The notes below the pieces were generated by a model, which did no database searches, was not told the origin of the DNA, and saw only the letters and a list, made by a program, of their open reading frames with translations. Of a DNA stretch of 5,331 nt, positions 1 through 4,963 are shown in pieces. The translations under genes and the position numbers were made by a program. This DNA comes from an uncultured Bacteroidota bacterium (lineage in GTDB: Bacteria; Bacteroidota; Bacteroidia; Bacteroidales; SZUA-534): NCBI GenBank assembly GCA_937885735.1, contig CALABN010000073.1:1-5331 (forward strand), given 5' to 3'. Each line of letters begins with the position of its first letter. The first letter of the stretch is position 1.

Positions 1-101
1 CGCTCATTGGCGACGACTGGCACCGCGTTTACGATTATGCGCTTGCCAACAATTTCCGTTTCCTGAGTTACGGCGACAGTTGCCTGCTTAAAGTGAAATG
101 A
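1..101 (+). CDS. queA: QueA, tRNA preQ1-34 S-adenosylmethionine ribosyltransferase-isomerase, C-terminal end only (partial)
   Basis: Only the last 32 codons are present; reading starts at base 3 and ends with TGA at 99-101. The peptide reads as a QueA C-terminus: a G-D-D-W-H-R-V-Y-D-Y-A-L segment followed by N-N-F-R-F-L-S-Y-G-D. The F-R-F-(L/F)-S-Y-G-D block is the typical last conserved motif of QueA, a few residues from the end, so the 3' end looks intact. QueA is a cytoplasmic enzyme that moves the ribosyl part of SAM onto preQ1 at tRNA position 34, giving epoxyqueuosine in queuosine synthesis. Its start and operon lie outside the window. It converges on the minus-strand cyclase gene; no hairpin terminator is visible after it, only the heptad array that begins 4 bases past the stop. 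The call rests on a short stretch but the motif is distinctive. Confidence 0.82.
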   Translation, partial: LIGDDWHRVYDYALANNFRFLSYGDSCLLKVK

Positions 102-105
102 TAAA

Positions 106-252
106 GGGATAAGGCAAAAGGGATAAGGCAAAAGGGGTAAGGCAAAAGGGATAAGTCAAAAGTGATAAGTCAAAAGTGATAAGGCCTAAGTCAAACGGCA
201 AAAGTCCAAATTCCAAATTCCAAATCCTAAATTCTACATTCTACATCCTACA
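106..252. repeat. Heptad-phased tandem repeat array: seven 14-bp units followed by seven 7-bp units
   Basis: From 106 to 203 there are seven consecutive 14-bp units. The first two are identical (GGGATAAGGCAAAA at 106-119 and 120-133); the next four differ at a few positions (for example GTGATAAGTCAAAA at 162-175), and the seventh (190-203) is more degenerate. Without any break in phase the array changes at 204 to seven 7-bp units: GTCCAAA, TTCCAAA twice, TCCTAAA, TTCTACA twice, TCCTACA, ending at 252. The whole block is exactly 147 bp, or 21 heptamers. It fills the gap between the convergent queA and cyclase genes, and its last unit contains the cyclase stop codon (CTA at 248-250 on the plus strand). 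Neither arm forms an obvious hairpin. Open frames across it are low-complexity and not credible genes. Confidence 0.9.
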
Positions 253-1315
253 TTTTTGCAACAAACTCCACCTGAAACATTGCTGGCCACAGTTTGCCAG
301 TCACGTACCAGTTTCCAGTGCTTTTTTGGTATGCGATGCCGTTGAGCACGTCAACACGCTGGGTTAGTCTCGACATATCGAGCAGGTTGCGCATATCTAT
401 TATTTTCATCACTTTCCCGCTATTCGGGTCAATAGCGACAATGTTGTCGGTGCAATAAATGTTTGCGTAAATAAGCCCGTTGACATATTCAAGTTCGTTG
501 AGTTGTGTTACAGGACCTTCGTTGTCGTACACTTCAATATAGTGTGTCTCCTGTAGCGTGGCGGTGTCGATGAAATGAATTTTTTCCGAGCCGTCGCTCA
601 TAATCAGTGATTTGTCGTCGTTTGTCAATCCCCATCCTTCCGAGGCATAACTGAATTCGTGTAGCCTGTTCAGTGTATTCTTGTTATAGACAAATCCAGT
701 AAAACTCTGCCAGGTAAGTTGGTAAAGTTTGTTGCCCATTATGGTTATCCCTTCGCCGAAATACTTGTTGTCCAGGTCGATGCTGTTTATTACGGATTGC
801 TTGGCGAAGTCAATCTTGTAAACCGAGGAGTGGCCTTCGAGCCCAGTTCCTTCGTATAGCAGGTCGCCGTCGAATTCCAGGCCTTGAGTGTAGTATCTAT
901 TATTGTGAGGCAGTTTTTTGACAATCTTGTAAGTCAGGCGTTCAGGCTCAATGTCCGATTTTATGCGTACGCGAGTGCGTCCTTCGGCGCGAGTTCCATT
1001 GGCAAGCCACGCTTCAATTTTTATTGTTTCTAGTCCTACTTTTAAATCGCCAGTGGCAATTGTCATCTGGCTGGAGCCATTGCTGAAAGGGAGTTTGCGG
1101 TTGCCGATAATGGCGACAGCCGAATCGGGATTCTCTCCGCTGGCTACTGAAAACTGAATGTCGATGTTTTCTCCCGAGGTGTAGTTCTCGCCACCAATAA
1201 GGCCAATGTTAAGTTTTGCGGGTTCAGCCGTTTTTTCGGTTTTGGCGCTTTGTGTCGATTGACTTGTGCAACCTGCCATTGCAAGCGATAAGGCTATAAT
1301 TGTCAGTTTTTTCAT
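248..1315 (-). CDS. Glutaminyl-peptide cyclotransferase (papaya/bacterial type), predicted lipoprotein
   Basis: The 355-residue product would convert N-terminal glutamine of exported proteins to pyroglutamate. I chose the ATG at 1313-1315 because it opens directly on a lipoprotein signal (MKKLTIIALS, lipobox A-M-A-G-C with Cys16) and has an AGGAACAG stretch just upstream; a start 10 codons earlier would spoil this signal. Residues 17-33 are a Ser/Thr/Lys-rich linker, and 34-122 look like an Ig-like beta domain. The cyclase domain runs from about 127 to 352 with the family's blocks: Y-T-Q-G-L (142-146), E-G-T-G-L-E-G (155-161), Y-F-G-E-G-I-T (185-191), Q-L-T-W (199-202), E-G-W-G-L-T (226-231), S-D-G-S (240-243), L-N-E-L-E-Y (272-277), A-N-I-Y (284-287), L-N-G-I-A-Y (324-329) and T-G-K-L-W-P (339-344). 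Glu155 sits where the papaya enzyme has its key glutamate (family knowledge, not checked by alignment). It is separated from the upstream gene by a terminator, so it is probably transcribed alone; I see no clear promoter. The stop lies inside the heptad array. Confidence 0.9.
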   Translation of the reverse strand: MKKLTIIALSLAMAGCTSQSTQSAKTEKTAEPAKLNIGLIGGENYTSGENIDIQFSVASGENPDSAVAIIGNRKLPFSNGSSQMTIATGDLKVGLETIKIEAWLANGTRAEGRTRVRIKSDIEPERLTYKIVKKLPHNNRYYTQGLEFDGDLLYEGTGLEGHSSVYKIDFAKQSVINSIDLDNKYFGEGITIMGNKLYQLTWQSFTGFVYNKNTLNRLHEFSYASEGWGLTNDDKSLIMSDGSEKIHFIDTATLQETHYIEVYDNEGPVTQLNELEYVNGLIYANIYCTDNIVAIDPNSGKVMKIIDMRNLLDMSRLTQRVDVLNGIAYQKSTGNWYVTGKLWPAMFQVEFVAKM

Positions 1316-1355
1316 CTGTTCCTGTTTTGACCACGCAAGGTGCAAAAAGCCCTTT

Positions 1356-1403
1356 AAAAATTCAAGGTGAATCCAAAAAATTGTCTATGGATTCACCTTG
1401 AAT
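1356..1403 (-). terminator. Strong intrinsic terminator downstream of the frameshifted LPP20-like gene
   Basis: A perfect 16-bp inverted repeat, 1360-1375 (ATTCAAGGTGAATCCA) with 1388-1403, encloses a 12-nt loop. Read on the minus strand the stem is followed by a run of five T, then AAAGGG. It starts 23 nt after the TAA at 1427-1429, as expected for a terminator of the LPP20-like transcript. On the plus strand no T run follows, so it is directional. It lies only about 40 bp before the cyclase start. Confidence 0.8.
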
Positions 1404-1426
1404 ATAAGTTTGTGCAAGACAGTGTG

Positions 1427-1960
1427 TTACCAACTTGTGGTAATCTTGTTGCTGTAAAAGCGGTAAGCGTTGCTTTCCTTGCTTTTTTCCGACTTGTAGA
1501 AGATTGTGCCGTTTATGAACTGGTGCTTTTTCTGCGTGTATGTGGCCTTGTCGAGCGGTTGCTCAATGCCGATGTTGAAATCGTGGTTGCCCTTGCCCGA
1601 GAAGCGTTGGTTTATGTTCTCGACGATTATCGGCGATTCTTTGCCGAAGTTCAGCACAACCTTTTCAACCACAAACGGGCTGTCGAATTTCGATACAATC
1701 GGGATAAAACATTTGCATCCAGATACTTCCGTACCATTGCCGTTGCCAGCGGTCAGGTTGATGTCGCCATTGACGAATATTTCCACCTTGTCGGCATTCA
1801 CGTCGAACCAGAAATCCTTTACAGCCCTGCCGAATTGGTTGCGACATTCAACCGTTATCTTGTTGTCGGGGTCGTCGTAACATTCAGAGTAATTGTACGT
1901 TACAACCCAGTCGCCATCGGTGGGCTTTATTTCGGTTATTTTGGCGCAGTTCGATTTCAC
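1427..1960 (-). pseudogene. C-terminal part of a frameshifted LPP20-like exported protein
   Basis: The frame gives 177 residues from a GTG at 1958-1960, but this start is probably not real. Coding-like sequence in the same frame continues upstream to about 2030 (reading G-L-G-E-I-R-F-A-L-S-I-D-G-R-P-I) with no ATG, GTG or TTG, and is cut off only by TGA at 2033-2035. That lies inside the end of the upstream gene, whose own frame stops at 2023-2025. Adding one G in the GG at 2028-2029 joins the two into a protein of about 429 residues. The fragment has no signal peptide or membrane segment and looks beta-rich; it contains S-N-C-A-K-I, V-V-T-Y-N-Y-S, D-F-W-F-D-V and G-C-K-C-F. I recall similar C-terminal modules in long LPP20-like proteins of Bacteroidetes, but this is memory and not a search. 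A longer plus-strand open frame covers the same bases (1367-2026); I take it as a shadow, because the minus frame has a balanced composition and a terminator just after it. Confidence 0.65.
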
Positions 1961-2022
1961 TTTAGGCGTGGCCGAAGTCCTTATTGGGCGTCCGTCGATG
2001 CTGAGCGCGAACCTTATCTCGC

Positions 2023-2715
2023 CTAGACCGTTTCAATTGCGACGTTTTTCATCATTTGCGATATACGAGTCATAGCCACGTTCGACTTGTTTTTGCGTGT
2101 GTCCACGTCGATGAACGATTCCGACAGAGCCTTTATTTCGGCGTGAATCTGTGCCAGTTCCTCTATGCTTTCCGCAATGTCTATTTTACCTGTCAGTTCT
2201 TCAAGTTGCTGAGACAGTTCGCGGTCGGCACGCTCGTATTCCATAATCAGTTTCTTGAGTTGGAATTCCGTGAACGGGTATTTCACGTGGTAATAGTAGG
2301 TTATGCGGTCATTCTCCTTGACTTTGGCCCAGTAGTACTCTTCAATTTGGTTTGCCGAGATGCCTTTGATGAACGGAATGTCGGCGGCGCGGGTCTTTGT
2401 GGCCACCTTGTAAGTCTCGCTGATGTTCATCTCTCCCGATTGCGAGTCTTCAGTGAGCGTGTATTCCGATGTCGATGAGATGTTGTCGGCCACCGAACTG
2501 ATAATGTGCTCCTTGACTTTTATCAGCGCCTTCTCCTGAGCATCTTCCAGCGTTGAACTTGATGCTACTGCAATAATGTAGTCCTTTGCCGTGGAGTTGA
2601 CCCAGGCAGGTTTCTTCTTAGGTTGCTGTTCAAGCACTTTCGACTTTTGTGCATAAGTTTGGCCCACAAAGCCGAAACTCATCAGCAAAGCCAGTGCTAT
2701 CAATATCTTTTTCAT
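2023..2715 (-). CDS. LPP20-like exported protein, N-terminal part (probably truncated by a frameshift)
   Basis: The product is 230 residues. It has a signal peptidase I leader (MKKILIALAL, hydrophobic to about residue 17) with a likely cut after T-Y-A at 20-22, leaving Gln23 as the new N-terminus. There is no lipobox. Residues 35-85 resemble the LPP20 family: K-P-A-W-V-N-S, then Y-I-I-A-V-A-S-S-S-T-L-E-D-A-Q-E-K-A-L-I, the usual tryptophan followed by a beta strand and an Ala-rich helix. Residues 150-205 are charged and helical, probably a coiled coil. LPP20-like proteins are envelope proteins of poorly known function. The reading frame stops at TAG 2023-2025 right after N-V-A-I-E-T, where the sense of the sequence continues in another frame (see 1427-1960). 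It lies 82 bp after the second LPP20-like gene, beyond a terminator. I see no promoter in that gap, so it may depend on readthrough. The N-terminal assignment is firm; whether the truncated form is functional is unknown. Confidence 0.8.
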   Translation of the reverse strand: MKKILIALALLMSFGFVGQTYAQKSKVLEQQPKKKPAWVNSTAKDYIIAVASSSTLEDAQEKALIKVKEHIISSVADNISSTSEYTLTEDSQSGEMNISETYKVATKTRAADIPFIKGISANQIEEYYWAKVKENDRITYYYHVKYPFTEFQLKKLIMEYERADRELSQQLEELTGKIDIAESIEELAQIHAEIKALSESFIDVDTRKNKSNVAMTRISQMMKNVAIETV

Positions 2716-2738
2716 AATGCAGTATTTTTGAAATTTCT

Positions 2739-2774
2739 AAAAAAAGAAGTTGCCTGTTTTGTGGGCAACTTCTT
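2739..2774 (-). terminator. Intrinsic terminator after the lipid-anchored LPP20-like gene
   Basis: A perfect 11-bp stem, 2744-2754 (AAGAAGTTGCC) with 2764-2774, closes a 9-nt loop. On the minus strand it is followed by T through 2739, giving a run of seven T that partly overlaps the stem. It lies 23 nt after the stop of the gene at 2798 and 23 bp before the start of the next gene. It should end or reduce transcription between the two LPP20-like genes. Confidence 0.85.
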
Positions 2775-2797
2775 ATGAATTAAATGGTAATTGCAGA

Positions 2798-3349
2798 TTA
2801 TTGCAATTTGCTCATTTCCTCTTCGAATTGCTTGCGGAATTTCTCGCGGTCGTACATCACCTCAAGTTTCTTGTCCTTTGAAATGGCGTTTTCAACCTCG
2901 TTCAGGATGTCTTCCTTGCTCATTTCCACTGCAACAAAAGCGTCGTAGCCGCCACCTTCAGCCTCGTAGTATTTCTCGCAGGTGACCTTTACGCCAGAAA
3001 GTTTTTGGTTTACAACCTCTTTGGTCATGTTTTGGTACGATTGCTCAAATTCGCTTGCGCCAGCCGCATCCATTTCGTTCACGTAGTTCTCTGTAACCGA
3101 TTTGATTGTAGATGTGATGTTTGACGCCAGAGTCTGCTTTGCGTTAAGCAATGCCTTTTGCTTCGATGTGTTGAGGTTTGCGCTCTTTGCAGTTGCGCTT
3201 GCGCGGAAGGTGTCTTTGTCTGACTTGCCTTGGTCTTGGCAAGGAATTGTTATCTCTTCACGTCCTTTAGTTACTGATTGTGTTCCGCCACAACTTGAAA
3301 ACACTAGTGCGCTGACGGCTATTAAGCCAAAAAATGAAATCTTTTTCAT
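2798..3349 (-). CDS. LPP20-like lipoprotein
   Basis: The product is 183 residues from the ATG at 3347-3349. This start puts a clean lipoprotein signal at the N-terminus (MKKISFFGLI, then V-F-S-S-C with Cys20); an ATG nine codons further upstream would add MFNILKSET and weaken the signal. After a short linker, residues 48-95 (F-R-A-S-A-T-A-K-S, then S-K-Q-K-A-L-L-N-A-K-Q-T-L) resemble the LPP20 core, in which a beta strand leads into an Ala-rich helix. Residues 133-143 (G-G-Y-D-A-F-V-A-V-E-M) look like the closing strand. The end is a charged helix (163-183). Cys37 and Cys124 could form a disulfide in the periplasm. It is probably anchored to a membrane by lipid at Cys20. The next gene on the strand is a second member of the same broad type, which suggests a related pair. 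The exact function is unknown; the family call comes from pattern, not alignment. Confidence 0.75.
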   Translation of the reverse strand: MKKISFFGLIAVSALVFSSCGGTQSVTKGREEITIPCQDQGKSDKDTFRASATAKSANLNTSKQKALLNAKQTLASNITSTIKSVTENYVNEMDAAGASEFEQSYQNMTKEVVNQKLSGVKVTCEKYYEAEGGGYDAFVAVEMSKEDILNEVENAISKDKKLEVMYDREKFRKQFEEEMSKLQ

Positions 3350-3431
3350 AGTTTCTGATTTTAAAATGTTAAACAAATATCATAAATATTTTTGTCTTAT
3401 AGATGCAAGTTGCGTTCCTATGGTTGCGTGC

Positions 3432-3470
3432 AATTTGATTTTTTTCGTTTTTATCAAAAAAAATCAAATT
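3432..3470. repeat. Perfect 14-bp AT-rich inverted repeat
   Basis: The arms 3432-3445 (AATTTGATTTTTTT) and 3457-3470 are exact reverse complements, separated by 11 bp (3446-3456). It lies about 80 bp upstream of the minus-strand lipoprotein start and 248 bp upstream of the plus-strand one. It is not next to any gene end, so an ordinary terminator role is unlikely. It may be a regulator site or a chance product of T and A runs. Confidence 0.7.
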
Positions 3471-3653
3471 TTGAGCCATTAAATACCTAATGGAATGGTT
3501 AAATATGATTTGCCATAGTCGTTATATGTGTGCCAATATGCAGCGACAAAAATCATGTTTTACGGATTTGTGCATATCTGTTTTTTGTATGAATGACAAT
3601 TACTTATGGTGTATAGTCTTTTTTTGCCGACACAAATAAATTTTTTTGACTTT

Positions 3654-3687
3654 TTTGAATAACATACTATTACAAAGATTACTTTTG
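3654..3687 (+). promoter_or_regulatory. Bacteroidetes-type promoter of the small repeat lipoprotein gene
   Basis: TACTTTTG at 3680-3687 matches the Bacteroidetes -7 consensus TAnnTTTG exactly. A TTTG at 3654-3657 serves as the -33 element with a 22-bp spacer, one longer than the usual 19-21. Transcription would begin around 3692-3695, giving a leader of about 25 nt before the ATG at 3718. Confidence 0.7.
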
Positions 3688-3717
3688 CGGTGTTAAAACC
3701 TTAATATTCATTAAGCA

Positions 3718-3933
3718 ATGAAAAAATCTTACTTATTTATGGTTGTTGCCGCTGTTGCAATGACAGTAGCATCATGTGGTCAAAAGCCAAACAAGGCACA
3801 GGCAGAGGCAGAAGCTCCTGTTGCCACTGACACAGTAGCAGTTGTTGCCGATTCAGCAGCTTGCGTAGCTGACTCTGCAGCATGCGTTGCCGATTCAGCA
3901 GCTTGTGCATCTGATTCTGTTGTTGCAGAATAA
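3718..3933 (+). CDS. Small Ala-rich lipoprotein with Cys-containing heptapeptide repeats
   Basis: The product is 71 residues. A lipoprotein signal (MKKSYLFMVV, then T-V-A-S-C) places the lipid-bearing cysteine at 20, so the mature protein has 52 residues. A charged stretch, G-Q-K-P-N-K-A-Q-A-E-A-E, is followed from residue 43 by three exact copies of V-A-D-S-A-A-C (43-49, 50-56, 57-63) and a divergent fourth, A-S-D-S-V-V-A (64-70). Cysteines thus stand at 49, 56 and 63, spaced by seven. I do not recognise a named family. Short Ala/Asp/Ser-rich lipoproteins of this style are common in Bacteroidales and mostly uncharacterised. It has its own promoter and terminator, so it is a single-gene unit. 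The ATG, signal peptide, promoter and terminator together make it a real gene despite its size. The cysteines could form disulfides between molecules or bind metal; that is a guess. Confidence 0.87.
   Translation: MKKSYLFMVVAAVAMTVASCGQKPNKAQAEAEAPVATDTVAVVADSAACVADSAACVADSAACASDSVVAE
3844..3927 (+). repeat. Four 21-bp tandem repeats within the small lipoprotein gene
   Basis: Units lie at 3844-3864, 3865-3885, 3886-3906 and 3907-3927. Units 1 and 3 differ by one base of 21 (final C or T). Unit 2 differs from unit 1 at five bases, all in third codon positions and all silent. Unit 4 is diverged. The pattern suggests duplication in 42-bp steps, or gene conversion, followed by selection on the peptide. 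Confidence 0.9.
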
Positions 3934-3956
3934 GACATCGACACAAAAAGAATCCT

Positions 3957-3984
3957 AAGGGAAGCCAATGCTTCCCTTTTTTTT
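3957..3984 (+). terminator. Intrinsic terminator of the small lipoprotein gene
   Basis: A 9-bp stem, AAGGGAAGC (3957-3965) with 3970-3978, closes a CAAT loop and runs into eight T (3977-3984). It begins 24 nt after the TAA at 3931-3933. On the minus strand the stem is followed by TTAGGATTCTTTTTG, so weak two-way action for the convergent YitT-family gene is possible. Confidence 0.9.
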
Positions 3985-4009
3985 GTGCCCATAACCACTA
4001 TCTGGAATA

Positions 4010-4030
4010 ATTGTCAATTGTCAATTAATT
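4010..4030. repeat. Short 7-bp tandem repeat at the end of the YitT-family gene
   Basis: ATTGTCA occurs twice in tandem (4010-4016, 4017-4023), followed by a degenerate third unit, ATTAATT (4024-4030). The third unit contains the TAA stop (4025-4027) of the minus-strand gene. It has the same 7-bp period as the larger array at 106-252, which also meets a stop codon. Confidence 0.75.
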
Positions 4031-4963
4031 TTTTGTCTTTTCCGTCAGCGAGTTGAATCCCTCGCCAAGAATCTCCTTCGCGTCAATGACGGCCACAAAT
4101 GCGTTTGGGTCTATCTTGCTGATGTGCTCTTCCAGAATCAGCACTTCGCGCCGGTCCACAATGGTGTAGATGACCTTTTTCGGCGAGCCGTTGAACATTC
4201 CTTCGCCGTTCAGGTATGTGCCGCCTCGTCCCATGTCGAAAAGCAGGCGTTCGCGTATCTCGTCGTGCTTGTCTGAAATGATGAGAAGCATCTTTTCGTG
4301 CCCGTTGCCCTCAAGAAACATGTCGATTACCTTGCCGGTAATGAATATCACAAGCCAGGAATACAATGGGATTTTCCAGTCGTTGAAGACGATGAGGCCA
4401 AGCAACGCAATGCCACTATCAACATAGATAAGTAGTTGTCCGATAGGTAGGTGTGTGTATTTGGCAATAATTGCCGCAATAATGTCCGAGCCACCCGATG
4501 TGGCTTTCGACTTGAATACTATCGACAAGCCAAAGCCGATGATTGTAGCGCCGAACACGCTTGCCAGCAACAGGTCGTTGGCAAGCCCAAGCGGGTCGTT
4601 CTCGCCAATGAAGGCCGTCAGCACGTCCATAAAAATTGCGGTTGAGAGGAAACCGAGCACAGTCTTGAATCCGAATCTCGGGCCCAGAATCTTTGTGCCG
4701 ATGATTGTCAATATAGTGTCCAGACAGGCTGATACAAGGCCTATGGGCGTGCCGTCGGGAAAAAGACTGAACAAGCCTTTGGTGGAGTGGTGGATTACAA
4801 TTGAAATACCGTAAACCCCGCCAGGAACAATCTTGTACGGGTTGATGAAAAGGACGAATCCAAGCGACAGAATGAACGTGCCTATCAATATATATAGGTA
4901 CGACATAATGTTGCTTCGCAAAGCGCTTTCCTTTTTTACCAACGAATCTACATCCAGTTCCAT
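4025..4963 (-). CDS. YitT family integral membrane protein with C-terminal DUF2179 domain
   Basis: The 312-residue product has the size and order of the YitT family. A short polar N-terminus (1-19) is followed by about six hydrophobic membrane segments, roughly 21-41, 74-92, 101-118, 130-151, 173-193 and 199-216. Family-like motifs are N-P-Y-K-I-V-P-G-G-V-Y-G-I-S (41-54) after the first segment and the matching S-K-A-T-S-G-G-S-D-I-I-A (152-163) in the second half, which suggests an internal duplication. Residues 225-303 form the soluble DUF2179 domain: D-M-G-R-G-G-T-Y (243-250), G-E-G-M-F-N-G (253-259), I-D-P-N-A-F-V (284-290) and G-E-G-F (300-303). It should sit in the inner membrane; transport is suspected for the family but the substrate is not known. 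I kept the ATG at 4961-4963; a later Met20 would leave almost no cytoplasmic lead. A near-consensus box (AATATTTG at 4968-4975) lies so close that this start would be nearly leaderless. It converges on the small lipoprotein gene. Confidence 0.92.
   Translation of the reverse strand: MELDVDSLVKKESALRSNIMSYLYILIGTFILSLGFVLFINPYKIVPGGVYGISIVIHHSTKGLFSLFPDGTPIGLVSACLDTILTIIGTKILGPRFGFKTVLGFLSTAIFMDVLTAFIGENDPLGLANDLLLASVFGATIIGFGLSIVFKSKATSGGSDIIAAIIAKYTHLPIGQLLIYVDSGIALLGLIVFNDWKIPLYSWLVIFITGKVIDMFLEGNGHEKMLLIISDKHDEIRERLLFDMGRGGTYLNGEGMFNGSPKKVIYTIVDRREVLILEEHISKIDPNAFVAVIDAKEILGEGFNSLTEKTKN

Larger units (their letters stand above)
3350..3717. other. AT-rich divergent intergenic region
   Basis: This 368-bp stretch separates the minus-strand LPP20-like lipoprotein gene and the plus-strand small lipoprotein gene, and should hold both promoters. 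I see a good plus-strand promoter near its right end (3654-3687), a long AT-rich inverted repeat (3432-3470), and on the minus strand a weak box at 3374-3381 (GATATTTG, one mismatch to TAnnTTTG) that would start the LPP20-like transcript about 20 nt before its ATG. The rest has many T runs and no open frame with gene-like composition. Confidence 0.7.

Noticed and set aside
176..367. 63-codon plus-strand open frame starting in the heptad array
   Set aside because: Its first half is a translation of the repeats and its second half is antisense to the end of the cyclase gene.
1427..1960. Independent gene starting at the GTG at 1958-1960
   Set aside because: Coding-like sequence goes on upstream of the GTG in the same frame with no start codon, which fits a frameshifted single gene better.
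1367..2026. 219-codon plus-strand open frame, longer than the minus-strand frame it overlaps
   Set aside because: It is rich in Val, Phe and Arg in the way shadow frames are, has no signal or motif, and covers a minus-strand frame that has balanced composition, continues the LPP20-like gene and ends just before a terminator on that strand.
2035..2052. Possible -1 programmed frameshift at the ATG-AAA-AAC codons near the end of the LPP20-like frame
   Set aside because: A -1 slip there would meet the TGA at 2033-2035 at once, so it could not reach the downstream frame.
3387..3394. TATTTTTG on the plus strand, a perfect match to the Bacteroidetes -7 box
   Set aside because: It lies 324 bp before the next plus-strand start, has no -33 partner, and such matches are expected by chance in T-rich sequence. 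A small RNA cannot be excluded.
3780..3998. Minus-strand frame with Ala/Glu/Ser repeats opposite the small lipoprotein gene
   Set aside because: Its repeats mirror the 21-bp units of the plus-strand gene. It has no signal peptide, and the plus strand has promoter, lipobox and terminator in the right order.
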